A DNA stretch of 24,508 nt from a virus: the IMG/VR virus record IMGVR_UViG_3300023297_000085, positions 1-24,508 of that record; one strand, written 5' to 3'. Shown here piece after piece: positions 6,208 through 14,240 of this stretch. The stretch's first letter is position 1. Each line of letters starts with the position of its first letter. The position numbers and the translations under genes are program-made. The notes beneath the pieces are model-generated. The model did not search any database. It was not told the DNA's origin and was given only the letters and a program-made list of their open reading frames with translations.

Positions 6208-6669
6208 ATGCAAAAGACAATTCCTTTCAAGGGTGATGGGAAATACTTCCTTACGCACTTCATTGATGCTGACCTAGATGCTGCGGAAGTTGCAGCTATC
6301 GTTATTACTACTCCGGACACAGCTGTGCGATGTCACGCTACCTTTTCGGTTAACGCTACTCTAGCTGTAAAGGTCCAGTTGTTTGAGAATCCTACATTGA
6401 CTGGCGTTGGCACAGCACTAGCAGAACTAAACACCGATAGGAATAGCGCAGCTGTTACGACTGTTGTCGCTACACACACGCCTACAATCGGTAGCAACGG
6501 TACTGCCTTGAGCGAAGGCTTCATCGGTCCATCGTCTGGTGTTGGAATGGCGACTGGCCCAATTGGTTCTGGAGAATTCGTTCTTAAACAAAATGAGCAA
6601 TATCTGTTACTTGTCACAAGTCAGACAGCTAACACGCAAGTTTCATTGTCTGCTGAGTGGTTCGAGTAA
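6208..6669 (+). CDS. Small beta-rich phage virion protein, 153 aa
   Basis: The ATG at 6208 follows an AGGAGA site about 10 bases upstream. The protein has a beta-sandwich-like pattern: TIPFKGDGKYFL, a central VKVQLFENPTLTGVGTALAE strand-turn-strand, NTDRNSAAVTTVVATHTP, a Gly/Ser loop and LKQNEQYLLLVTSQTAN ending in EWFE. The order (LxExPxxTxxGT, then NxxRNS, then LKxNxxYLLxVTS, then WxE) recurs in small phage structural proteins found near tail or head genes. The precise role is unknown. It is the first gene after the tmRNA unit and lies just upstream of the packaging genes. Confidence 0.68.
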   Translation: MQKTIPFKGDGKYFLTHFIDADLDAAEVAAIVITTPDTAVRCHATFSVNATLAVKVQLFENPTLTGVGTALAELNTDRNSAAVTTVVATHTPTIGSNGTALSEGFIGPSSGVGMATGPIGSGEFVLKQNEQYLLLVTSQTANTQVSLSAEWFE

Positions 6670-6670
6670 C

Positions 6671-6904
6671 ATGACGGGGAAGAGGAAGAAACCAAAGAAA
6701 CCGTTCATTAAGAAGAGATTTACTTGGAGAGATAGAACTTTTTTGGTAGTTCATTACATTAACAAGAAACAAACGGCACAGCAAATAGCTGACTTCGTTG
6801 GATGTTCTCAGAACACCATACTTAACTGGCTTCATAAATACAATCTACCGATACGAGAACAAGGCTGGGCAGGACATAATGAACCAAATCGAACAAGCAG
6901 CTAA
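6671..6904 (+). CDS. Small HTH DNA-binding protein, candidate terminase small subunit, 77 aa
   Basis: The ATG at 6671 begins one base after the previous stop; the in-frame extension upstream lies inside the 6208 gene and is not credible. Residues 1-20 are very basic (KRKKPKK, IKKR). Residues about 34-60, TAQQIADFVGCSQNTILNWLHKY, form a clear helix-turn-helix of the type that reads DNA. The gene overlaps the terminase large subunit start by 26 bp, a position where small terminase subunits usually lie. At 77 residues it lacks the oligomerisation core of typical small terminases, so it may be a minimal version or a regulator of the packaging operon. Confidence 0.7.
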   Translation: MTGKRKKPKKPFIKKRFTWRDRTFLVVHYINKKQTAQQIADFVGCSQNTILNWLHKYNLPIREQGWAGHNEPNRTSS

Positions 6905-8345
6905 GTTACTCCACCAGCTAGACCTACCTAACTATCCCGAAAGATTAGTAACGGACATCCTAGAAGAACAAGTATGGGACAAACAAGTTGAAATTCTTCA
7001 GTCAGCTTTCGAGTATGACGAAACTCTAGTTTACACAGGAAACGCAGTCGGAAAGACGTTCATTGGCGGAAGATTAATACTTGCTTTCTTGCTTGCACAC
7101 TCACCTCTGTATGGATATGCCGAAGGAAGCACTAAAGTGGTTGTAGTCGGGCCGAAGTTCGAGCAGATCCGCAAGCAAATTTGGGGTGAATTACAGGCGG
7201 CGTGGTATAAGTTAGGACAAAAGATACCTTTAGGCGAAGGAAAGTTACAAGCGCATGACCTTATCTTAGGCCCAGGTTGGTATGCCGGGATTTTTGCCGT
7301 TGATAAAGAGAATCCAGAGAAGATTCAGGGATACCACGCACCTAACTTCCTTGCGATTATCGAAGAAGCTACTGGAGTACCGGATGTAGTAAGAGAAGCA
7401 ATCCAAGGCTGTGCTACTTCAAGCAACTCGCACATTGTTGCATTCACAAACCCAATGAGACTGTCCGGATGGATGTATGAAGCCTGCACGGATGCTAAGA
7501 ATCTTGACCTTGAGTCTAAGAAGATCAGGAAGGTCATCCAGGTTTCATGCCTAGACACACCTAACTACTTGCTTAAGGAAGATATTCTTCCTGGCATCAT
7601 GTCCTACAAAGTGGTGAAAAATCGGCAAATTGAGTGGGGAGTAGAATCCCCAATGTATCAAGCTAGAATTGAAGGCCGGTGGCCTACAGCTTCTGACGAT
7701 GCACTTATCCCATATGAATGGGTCGAAGCAGCATGCACTGAAGACAGACTAGCCAAATGTATGAGAGATGAAGATAGGCGCGTATGCGCCATGGATATTG
7801 CAAGAGCGGGTGACGATCTAACAGTAATGATGCTGTTAGACGGTGACGTTGTTAGCAATATCAGAGCAGGAAGAACGCCAAACGTTATGAAAGCGGCTTT
7901 GATGTTTAAGGAAGCCTACTCAGATTGGGGTGGCTTTGCCGTAATAGATGAAAACGGACTAGGCGGCGGTCCATATGATAAACTTAAGTATGAGCTACAC
8001 GTACCTGTTCGTGGATGGATATCACAACGCAAACCAGATGAGAATGTAAAAGAAAGATTTACTAACCTCAAAGCACAGATCGGGTGGGAGTTAAGAGAAA
8101 GATTTAGAGAAGGAACTATCGCAATAGCCAAAGGGCCACATCGCGACCAGTTGAAGAATGACCTGATTGGATATCGCGTCGAACCAGACATGAAGGGCAA
8201 AACTAAGATCATCGATCCGGACAGGTCGCCAGATTTTGGAGACGCGCTAATCATGGCTCATTGGCTACAGAAAAGAGGCGCATCCAACGACGAAGTTGTC
8301 TCTGGAAAGAAGGCAATGTCTCATAGCATAAAAAGGGTATACTAA
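6879..8345 (+). CDS. terL: Terminase large subunit (ATPase-nuclease DNA packaging motor)
   Basis: The product is 488 residues from ATG 6879, which has GCAGGA upstream. The N-terminal ATPase shows Walker A GNAVGKT (residues 54-60), Walker B LAIIEE (158-163) and a coupling motif AFTNPM (188-193). The C-terminal RNase H-like nuclease shows three acidic positions: D306 in AMDIARAGDD, D357 in FAVIDENGLGGG and D455 in PDFGDALIMA. Together these translocate phage DNA into the prohead and cut it. The length is normal for the family. An upstream in-frame ATG at 6798 lies deep in the HTH gene and is rejected. The stop and the portal start share one base (TAATG), so translation is coupled. Confidence 0.95.
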   Translation: MNQIEQAAKLLHQLDLPNYPERLVTDILEEQVWDKQVEILQSAFEYDETLVYTGNAVGKTFIGGRLILAFLLAHSPLYGYAEGSTKVVVVGPKFEQIRKQIWGELQAAWYKLGQKIPLGEGKLQAHDLILGPGWYAGIFAVDKENPEKIQGYHAPNFLAIIEEATGVPDVVREAIQGCATSSNSHIVAFTNPMRLSGWMYEACTDAKNLDLESKKIRKVIQVSCLDTPNYLLKEDILPGIMSYKVVKNRQIEWGVESPMYQARIEGRWPTASDDALIPYEWVEAACTEDRLAKCMRDEDRRVCAMDIARAGDDLTVMMLLDGDVVSNIRAGRTPNVMKAALMFKEAYSDWGGFAVIDENGLGGGPYDKLKYELHVPVRGWISQRKPDENVKERFTNLKAQIGWELRERFREGTIAIAKGPHRDQLKNDLIGYRVEPDMKGKTKIIDPDRSPDFGDALIMAHWLQKRGASNDEVVSGKKAMSHSIKRVY

Positions 8346-10525
8346 TGGCTGTCAAAAAACTAACGATACAAAAACCAAAGATGTCTATTATGGGTGTTGC
8401 TGGTTCTGATATTTCAGGCGGAGAAGTACAGCGTCCATTTATCCCTACACAACCGCTAGGAGAAGACTACAATACAAAATTTACCATTGACATGATCGAT
8501 AAAATGGTCAACGGTGATGGTCAGGTCTTTGCTGTGTGGAATGCGATTAGCCTAGCCATCCAACAAGCTGACTGGGACATGGTGCCCTTCAGTGATGATA
8601 AAAAAGATAAAGAGATTGCAGAGTTTTTAGAAACAATGATTCGTCCGATGTGGCCTGACATTTTACGTCAAGCCTTGAACTGTTTATTGTATGGCTTCAT
8701 GTTATTCGAACCTATTTACGAAGTTGTTGATGGGAAAGTCATCTGGTCTAGGTTAGCCCCTCGCTTACCATGGACTGTACAGGATTGGATTCCAGATGAC
8801 GGCTATCTTAAAGAAGTCGTCCAATATGCATGGGATTACAAAGCTGACAAGTACAAAGAGTACAAGATACCTGGAACCAAGATTCTTAGATTCACTAACT
8901 GGCAGAATGGATATAACTTCGAAGGACAATCAATTCTACGTGGTGCTTATAAGCATTGGGACCATAAGAATACTCTCTACAATGTCCTTATCATCAGACA
9001 CGAGCGATACGGAATAGGTGTACCAGTCGGAACGCTAGACTCAATGGCTACAGACGAGCAGATGAAAGCGCTTGCTGAGTCAATGAAGAATATGCGTTCG
9101 AATGAACTGGGATACTTGTTGCTTCCTAGAGGAACGGACATTGATAAAGCTATCAAGATTCTCGTTCCGGAAGGTGGAGAGGCTGGCGCTACAGGACTCA
9201 TCGAAGCTATCGAACATCACAATGTTCAGATTGCACGATCAGTACTAGCTCAATTCATCAACTTAGGAGATACAAAGACAGGCGCAAGGGCCGTAGCAGA
9301 GGACATGTCTTCACTGTTCCTTATGTCTCTAGGTGCCTTTGTAAGATACATCAGCCAGGTAATCTCATTCGGAAACTTCGGAGAGAACGAAGGCCTTAAG
9401 TATCTAGTCGATGTTAACTTTGGCGAGGTTGAAGGTTATCCTGTATGGAAGTGTGAGAAGATTAAGAAAGACAACTCCTCAGCAGTTCTTGCTACGATTG
9501 CACAACTCGTACAGTCAGGCGCACTAATCCATGATGAGTCGCTAGAGAAGCATACTAGGAGACTGGTTGGCGTACCTACTGAGAATCTTGTTCCTACTGA
9601 ACCGCTAGAGACTGAGGTTAATCAAGACAACAACGGTGTTCCTGATAACAAGGGCTTGCCAGCTGAAAAGCCTGCAACTCCTGAAACTCCTGCAAAGCCT
9701 GAAGACACCAAACTTGAACAGCCGCTACTCGGAGAGAATGCAATTCAACGCCTACCTTGGGAAGAAAATGTGGACTTTGCGAGAATAGAGTCAGTCCTAG
9801 ACACAGCTACTTCTGAATGGAAAGTTATTTGGAGAAAGTATCTCAAGCAACAGCTTGATGCACTAGGTGATTTTGTTGGCGGAACGGTTACAGGTTCTGA
9901 AGCTAAACAATTATCGTTGCTGAAGATGCCTTTCATCGAAGAGATGTCAGGAGAATTTCTTGAGATAATGAATGATGTTTATGTAGAAGGAAGAGCGTCT
10001 GTCCGGAGAGAATTTATCAAACAGACTGACACTTCCTTAGCAGAATATCCGGATGAAGAAGAGCAAGAGGATGAAGATCGAATGATCCTCCTTGCGATAG
10101 CTGCATCGTCAGCTGCGTCTTCACTGTCAGAGATAGTCCACAGAAGCATTATAGATAGCGTAACTACAGAGATTGCATCTAAAGGTGAAGCAAGATGGGA
10201 CGATGTCTCAAGACGAGCATGGTCGATCAGCGACACTCATGTAGATAAAGAGGCTCAATCCATTAACTGGGCATTTGGTTTTGGAAGAGAAGGATACGCG
10301 AATGAGTACGTGAATCTAATCTCTGTCTCATATTACAGCGCAGTACTTGACATGAACACATGTTACGTATGTTCTGACATGCACGGCAGAAGTTCTGAGG
10401 AAGGTTTCTTCACGACGCCTAACCCAGATTGCTTAGGAAATCAATACGGTTCTGGTGGCAATCCTTGCAGATGTATTACGATATGGGTACTAAGACAAGG
10501 CGTAAGCGTGTCACAGTTCATGTAA
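8345..10525 (+). CDS. Mu gp29-type portal protein fused to a gpF-type minor head domain
   Basis: The 726-residue product has two parts. Residues about 20-415 match the DUF935 (Mu gp29) portal family: WNAISLAIQQADWDMVPF, LNCLLYGFMLFEPIYE, ILRFTNWQNGYNFEG and SVLAQFINLGDTKTGARAVAEDM are typical. The portal is the dodecameric DNA channel at one capsid vertex. A Pro/Glu/Lys-rich linker covers about 416-465. Residues about 475-726 resemble Mu gpF / SPP1 gp7 minor head proteins: helical, then a zinc-type end with CYVC (673-676), PDC (694-696) and CRC (708-710). In Mu these are separate genes, so this is a fusion. Start overlaps the terminase stop. An acidic run lies near 570-578. Confidence 0.9.
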   Translation: MAVKKLTIQKPKMSIMGVAGSDISGGEVQRPFIPTQPLGEDYNTKFTIDMIDKMVNGDGQVFAVWNAISLAIQQADWDMVPFSDDKKDKEIAEFLETMIRPMWPDILRQALNCLLYGFMLFEPIYEVVDGKVIWSRLAPRLPWTVQDWIPDDGYLKEVVQYAWDYKADKYKEYKIPGTKILRFTNWQNGYNFEGQSILRGAYKHWDHKNTLYNVLIIRHERYGIGVPVGTLDSMATDEQMKALAESMKNMRSNELGYLLLPRGTDIDKAIKILVPEGGEAGATGLIEAIEHHNVQIARSVLAQFINLGDTKTGARAVAEDMSSLFLMSLGAFVRYISQVISFGNFGENEGLKYLVDVNFGEVEGYPVWKCEKIKKDNSSAVLATIAQLVQSGALIHDESLEKHTRRLVGVPTENLVPTEPLETEVNQDNNGVPDNKGLPAEKPATPETPAKPEDTKLEQPLLGENAIQRLPWEENVDFARIESVLDTATSEWKVIWRKYLKQQLDALGDFVGGTVTGSEAKQLSLLKMPFIEEMSGEFLEIMNDVYVEGRASVRREFIKQTDTSLAEYPDEEEQEDEDRMILLAIAASSAASSLSEIVHRSIIDSVTTEIASKGEARWDDVSRRAWSISDTHVDKEAQSINWAFGFGREGYANEYVNLISVSYYSAVLDMNTCYVCSDMHGRSSEEGFFTTPNPDCLGNQYGSGGNPCRCITIWVLRQGVSVSQFM

Positions 10526-10560
10526 ATAAGGATAAAGTAATATAGGACAAATGTCACCAA

Positions 10561-10638
10561 GAAGAAAGGGACAGCCTAAACAGCCGTCCCTTCTTCCCCA
10601 AATCAAAGGAGTTGATAAGGCAATCCGTCCTTATCGAC
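10561..10638 (+). other. Two adjacent hairpins between portal and protease genes
   Basis: Hairpin 1: GAAG-A-AAGGGAC (10561-10572) pairs with GTCCCTTCTTC (10586-10596), 11 bp with one bulged A. Hairpin 2: GTTGATAAGG (10611-10620) pairs with CCTTATCGAC (10629-10638), 10 bp with one T-G pair and an 8-base loop. Neither has a following U-run, so they are not clear terminators. They fall in the 154-bp gap before the preferred protease start at 10680 and may control processing or translation of the capsid-assembly mRNA. Confidence 0.6.
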
Positions 10639-10679
10639 ACCACTATAGCACAAAACACAGAAGATGTCAAGGAGACACA

Positions 10680-11936
10680 ATGCCTTGGGATTCAAAGAAT
10701 TACCCAAATGCTTTTAAGTCTTTGGACAAAGAGGCTAGAGGGAAAGCAATTAAGCAGGCAGAGTCTATCAATCTTCAAGCCATTGAAGACGGCGCGACCG
10801 TTGAAGAAGCGGCTAGGATAGCGATAGCAGTTGCACTTAAGAACGTAGACACAAAAGCCGAAAAGCTAGTGTACGATGATGTCAAGCTTGCGAGACTAAC
10901 CAGCTTACAGGAAATGAAAGAAAACTTTGACAGCGGAATACTAGGAACAAAAGTAGCGATTGACATAACCCACACTCCATCAAAAGGAGCAGCAGGATGG
11001 ATTAAGGGATTGTCTATCAAACCATCGACGTCTAAGATAGGGAAGCAAGCATTGTTTGCTAACGTAGACTGGACCAACTTTGGAAAGGAACAAGTCCCTC
11101 GTTACGACTATATCTCGTCTGAATACGGTAAGACAACAGATCCGGAATCGCACAAACAAACCAAAAACGTACTAAAGGCAGCGACTTTAACTAACCGCCC
11201 CTTTGTTAGGGGCATGCGACCGGTAAGTGATAACCCGGATGAAATAGAGATATTAAGAGAAGGGGATTATACGCACCCTTTATTTGGTGAATTAAATATC
11301 ATCAATGAAGACGTGGAAATTTTTACAGAGGTACAAGGAGAAACTATGGACAAATTGAAAAAGTTCCTCCAGGACGCAGGAGTAAAGTTGGAAGACACCT
11401 CGAACATTGAGGATGTAGTCCTTCAGGTCATTGAGGACCAAGGCAAAGAAGTCACAACTCTAACCGAGCAGGTTGCAACACTAACCGGCAAGGTTACGGA
11501 AATGACTACACAGCTAGAAGACAAGGAACCGGACGCAGAGACAACGATTGAGTTGTCTGAACTTAACGACAAGGTTGTTAAGCTATCCGCAGACTTCGTC
11601 GCTGAACAAGCGAAGAGTGTCGCCCTTGAAGTACAGCTGTTCGATAAAGACAGAGATGTATTCCTGTCTAGCATGGTTTCTCAAGGCAAGATGCTTCCTG
11701 CCGAAATGGACAACTTCAAGCTGCTTTATAAGGCAGATCAGGCAACTACCGTTTCAGTTCTTGAAGCGCGTAGTCCAGTAGTCAATCTAGAAGAGCTAGG
11801 TGGAGAAGGCAACACAACCCTAGAATATGAGGATCGACTACACAATGAGGCCATCAAGCTACAGGACGCTGACAGCGACCTTGGCTACATGGATGCCGTT
11901 CTAAAAGCAGAATCTAGAATAGGCAAGGAGAAATAA
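10680..11936 (+). CDS. Mu gpI-type prohead protease with C-terminal scaffold region
   Basis: Start at 10680 is preferred: AAGGAG lies 5 bases upstream and MPWDSKNYP is a usual beginning for such proteins. An ATG at 10551 would add 43 residues across two hairpins. Residues 1-58 form a helical ChaB-like module. Residues about 65-185 match Mu gpI-type proteases: H98 in DITHTP, AAGW (104-107), LFANVDWTNFGKEQVP (125-140), YISSEYG (144-150) and AATLTNRPFV (167-176); H98 and a Ser of YISS are the likely catalytic pair. Residues about 223-418 are mostly coiled, with Glu/Leu/Thr heptads (TLTEQVATLTGKVTEM), as in a scaffold. It would build and then cleave the prohead core. Stop overlaps the next start. 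Confidence 0.87.
   Translation: MPWDSKNYPNAFKSLDKEARGKAIKQAESINLQAIEDGATVEEAARIAIAVALKNVDTKAEKLVYDDVKLARLTSLQEMKENFDSGILGTKVAIDITHTPSKGAAGWIKGLSIKPSTSKIGKQALFANVDWTNFGKEQVPRYDYISSEYGKTTDPESHKQTKNVLKAATLTNRPFVRGMRPVSDNPDEIEILREGDYTHPLFGELNIINEDVEIFTEVQGETMDKLKKFLQDAGVKLEDTSNIEDVVLQVIEDQGKEVTTLTEQVATLTGKVTEMTTQLEDKEPDAETTIELSELNDKVVKLSADFVAEQAKSVALEVQLFDKDRDVFLSSMVSQGKMLPAEMDNFKLLYKADQATTVSVLEARSPVVNLEELGGEGNTTLEYEDRLHNEAIKLQDADSDLGYMDAVLKAESRIGKEK
11346..11936 (+). CDS. Nested in-frame scaffolding protein, 196 aa
   Basis: An internal ATG at 11346, codon 223 of the protease gene, has a strong AAGGAG 5 bases upstream (11335-11340). Initiation here would give only the coiled C-terminal part, beginning MDKLKKFLQDAGVKLED. 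Lambda C/Nu3 and Mu I/Z use the same design: a protease-scaffold fusion plus an excess of free scaffold from a nested start. The AAGGAG spacing equals that of the full-length start. Expression is inferred, not shown. Confidence 0.72.
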   Translation: MDKLKKFLQDAGVKLEDTSNIEDVVLQVIEDQGKEVTTLTEQVATLTGKVTEMTTQLEDKEPDAETTIELSELNDKVVKLSADFVAEQAKSVALEVQLFDKDRDVFLSSMVSQGKMLPAEMDNFKLLYKADQATTVSVLEARSPVVNLEELGGEGNTTLEYEDRLHNEAIKLQDADSDLGYMDAVLKAESRIGKEK

Positions 11937-12316
11937 TGGCCCTAGAATATATAATTTATTCACATACTTGGGCATCAAGCGGCGACCTTAGCGACTACAT
12001 CGGCTACGCAGTACAGCTGAATGGAGACGAAGAGGTTGCACTCGCAGATGCAACAAGCGAAACATTGGGAATCCTACAGAATGGCCCTGACGCTCAAGGC
12101 GAAGAGGCAGAAGTTGGGATGATTGGCATTTCCATCGCCGTAGCAGGAGCAGCTATTACACTGTTTGATCATGTAGCTCCTGACTCTGCTGGAAAATTAC
12201 AGACGACTACGACAAACCTTGATGACTTTGTTGGAATCGCAATGACTGCGGCACTTGCCGACGGCGATGAGTTTGAAGTATTCTTGCGACCGTTCGGTCA
12301 GATGTCTACATCATAA
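11936..12316 (+). CDS. Head decoration / capsid cement-type protein, 126 aa
   Basis: The ATG at 11936 shares a base with the upstream stop, and AAGGAG lies 5 bases upstream. The product is acidic and beta-rich: YIGYAVQLNGDEEVALADATSE, then TLGILQNGP, EAEVGMIGISIAVAGAAITLFDHVAPDS, LQTTTT and FVGIAMTAALADGDEFEVFLRP. The order (AV...G..., LGIL...P, EVGMIGIS, G..I..GD, GIAL..A..GD...V.L.P) is that of DUF2190-type decoration proteins, which stabilise expanded capsids. It sits directly between protease/scaffold and the major capsid gene, the usual place for this family. Confidence 0.75.
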   Translation: MALEYIIYSHTWASSGDLSDYIGYAVQLNGDEEVALADATSETLGILQNGPDAQGEEAEVGMIGISIAVAGAAITLFDHVAPDSAGKLQTTTTNLDDFVGIAMTAALADGDEFEVFLRPFGQMSTS

Positions 12317-12331
12317 GGACGGTGAAATAAA

Positions 12332-13246
12332 ATGCAACCTACCAAATCACAGGTACATGTTGATAAGATTCTTACCAACATCGCCGTCGCTTACAGGAAC
12401 AAAAAGTACATCTATCGCGAACTTGCTCCGTTTATTCCGGTGAAGTTTGAAAGTGATAAGTACTACACTTTCCCTAAAGCCAGATGGTTTACTAACGAAG
12501 CAGCACTTCGTGCGCCTGGAACTAAGGCTCGCCTAAGTGGCTTCCCAGTATCAACTGATTCGTACAACTGCGATGAATTCGCACTTGCCACCAAGATTGC
12601 TGACCGTGTTCTAGCGAACACAGACAGCCCTCTTACTCTACGTTCTGCTAAGGCAGCATACGTAGCAGACAAGATTGAAATGGCTCGCGATATTGAATTG
12701 GCAACGCTTGTAAATGTTACTGGAACTTGGGGAACTGATAAGACTCTTGATACTACATGGGACAGCGATGCCTCTACGCCTATCGAAGACATTATCGATG
12801 CTCAAGATACCGTTGGTACAGCTACCGGAGAAGAACTTAACACCGGTGTTATGGGACGCTTGGTATGGTCGAAACTTCGACGCCACCCTGATATCCTTGA
12901 CATTCTTTCATCTGTTGAGCGTTCAATTGCTACACCTCAGCTTCTAGCTGCGGCGTTCGACATTGAGCGAATCCTAATTGGTCGTTCTATCAAGAACACA
13001 GCCAATCCGGCACAAACTGCTTCAATGTCCCAGATCTGGGGTAAGCATGCGTTCTTCGCATATGTTACTCCTAGTCCCGGCATCATGACTCCAACGGCGT
13101 TGTATACGTTCATGTCTCGCGATGCAAGAGTCCGAACATGGTACGATGAGCCTGAAGAGGCAACCTATATCGAATCTGGTAACGTCCTTGACTTCAAGGT
13201 CGTAGCATCCGACGTCGGATACTACATCCCCATCGCCGTAGCCTAG
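12332..13246 (+). CDS. Major capsid protein, HK97-fold expected, 304 aa
   Basis: The ATG at 12332 follows an AAGGACGGTG site. Position (after protease/scaffold and decoration), length and sequence support the major capsid protein. Recognisable parts are AVAYRNKKYIYRELAPFIPV, a KYYTFPKARWF strand, CDEFALATKIADRVLANTDSP (typical of the E-loop/spine helix region), KIEMARDIELATLV, and a C-terminal part with FFAYVTPSPG and VLDFKVVASDVGYYIPIA. It has no N-terminal delta-domain of its own, which fits scaffold being supplied by the 10680/11346 gene. Codons here look more G/C-ending than in neighbouring genes, as expected for a very highly expressed gene. It ends in TAG, with the next ribosome site overlapping. 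Confidence 0.87.
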   Translation: MQPTKSQVHVDKILTNIAVAYRNKKYIYRELAPFIPVKFESDKYYTFPKARWFTNEAALRAPGTKARLSGFPVSTDSYNCDEFALATKIADRVLANTDSPLTLRSAKAAYVADKIEMARDIELATLVNVTGTWGTDKTLDTTWDSDASTPIEDIIDAQDTVGTATGEELNTGVMGRLVWSKLRRHPDILDILSSVERSIATPQLLAAAFDIERILIGRSIKNTANPAQTASMSQIWGKHAFFAYVTPSPGIMTPTALYTFMSRDARVRTWYDEPEEATYIESGNVLDFKVVASDVGYYIPIAVA

Positions 13247-13255
13247 GAGGCGACC

Positions 13256-14137
13256 ATGAAGTTTAACAGAAAGATTCGTGGTCGATATCCTCTGTGGGCT
13301 AACACTCTAACGATGTTAGGCGTGGTGGATGACCATCACATTGATATTTCAGGTACATGGGGGACTGGTATTACCGGTGCCGCCATTGCCTTGGGTGATT
13401 ATTCAAATGCTATCGCATTTGGTGAAGTCTCTGAGCATGTAATTGGTCAGTGCATCCATATTTCTGGAAGCACTGATGATGATTCAAACATCATCCCACT
13501 TCACGTCAAGTTCACCACAACTGGTGATTCTGGCACGAATGCAGTAGCTCAGGCAGTTTATGGTCGAATTGATATTAAGCATGATTTGACTGACTCTTAT
13601 GCTATCCGTGGCGCTGTCACAATTGACGGTGCCGTAGGAAGTGAAATACCGGAAGTTAATCAGGTTTATGGTGTATTCGCAACGCTGGAAACGGCTGCTT
13701 GCAATATGGCTGAAACTGGCAACATAGCCGGTATTGGCGTAATGGTTCACGGCACAGAAGACATCACTGGAACAGGCTCACCTTTCTACGGAAAGGTAAG
13801 TGGAATCCGCATCAACTGGCGCGAAACAAACGCAATGACAGTTGATACATGTGGAATCTATCTGGGAGTGCAAGCTGGATCAAAGCTTGATACCGGTTAT
13901 CGGGTCAATGCTTCTGGCACACTAACCAGTGCTTTCCATTCTGAGAATACGACTAGTACGCCTACTAACGTGCTGGCCGTTGTTGGCGCGCACACTAACC
14001 TGTTTGCGTTGCCAGCTGCAGGAACAGCTCCAGTTGTAGCGGCGGCTACGGGTGCTGGAGTTGCAGCAGAAGGATCAGTTGTAATCACAATCGATGGGAC
14101 ACCGAAGTATCTACAATACTTTGCGGCCACAGCTTAA
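13256..14137 (+). CDS. Capsid-associated beta-rich structural protein, 293 aa
   Basis: The ATG at 13256 follows a GGAGGCG site that touches the upstream stop. The N-terminus is basic (MKFNRKIRGRYP). The body is Gly/Thr/Ala-rich with repeated strand-like segments (IALGDYSNAIAFGEVSEHVIGQ, YAIRGAVTIDGAVGSEIPEVNQVYGVFATL, IAGIGVMVHGTEDITGTG), suggesting a beta-helix or stacked beta-sandwich. The C-terminus has an Ala-rich run and ends GTPKYLQYFAATA. It directly follows the major capsid gene and precedes a terminator, so a head fibre or other capsid surface protein is most likely. The family is not recognised with certainty. Confidence 0.65.
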   Translation: MKFNRKIRGRYPLWANTLTMLGVVDDHHIDISGTWGTGITGAAIALGDYSNAIAFGEVSEHVIGQCIHISGSTDDDSNIIPLHVKFTTTGDSGTNAVAQAVYGRIDIKHDLTDSYAIRGAVTIDGAVGSEIPEVNQVYGVFATLETAACNMAETGNIAGIGVMVHGTEDITGTGSPFYGKVSGIRINWRETNAMTVDTCGIYLGVQAGSKLDTGYRVNASGTLTSAFHSENTTSTPTNVLAVVGAHTNLFALPAAGTAPVVAAATGAGVAAEGSVVITIDGTPKYLQYFAATA

Positions 14138-14145
14138 ATAATAAC

Positions 14146-14175
14146 GGGGTGAGGTTCATAGCCTCACCCCTATTT
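14146..14175 (+). terminator. Rho-independent terminator after the head genes
   Basis: A perfect 9-bp stem, GGGGTGAGG (14146-14154) with CCTCACCCC (14162-14170), has a 7-base loop and is followed by TATTTT. It starts 9 bp after the stop at 14137 and directly precedes the promoter at 14184. Confidence 0.92.
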
Positions 14176-14183
14176 TAAGTGAC

Positions 14184-14212
14184 TTGACGAACGATGCTTT
14201 TTATGTTATAAT
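14184..14212 (+). promoter_or_regulatory. Consensus sigma70 promoter for the connector/tail unit
   Basis: TTGACG (14184-14189) and TATAAT (14207-14212) are 17 bp apart. GACTTGACG, the T-rich spacer and an ATGTA just after the -10 region match the promoter at 5473 closely. The first gene starts 28 bp after the -10 element. Confidence 0.9.
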
Positions 14213-14240
14213 GTATGAAACAAAACCCCAGGAGGGAAAA

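Noticed and set aside
6798-6878. Longer terminase start at ATG 6798
   Set aside because: Lies deep inside the HTH gene with no ribosome site; ATG 6879 fits normal family length.
10551-10679. N-terminal extension of the protease from ATG 10551
   Set aside because: Weak ribosome site and two stable hairpins; ATG 10680 has AAGGAG at ideal spacing and a typical beginning.
14184-14240. Longer start for the 107-aa protein
   Set aside because: The extension would be encoded by the promoter itself, upstream of the transcription start.
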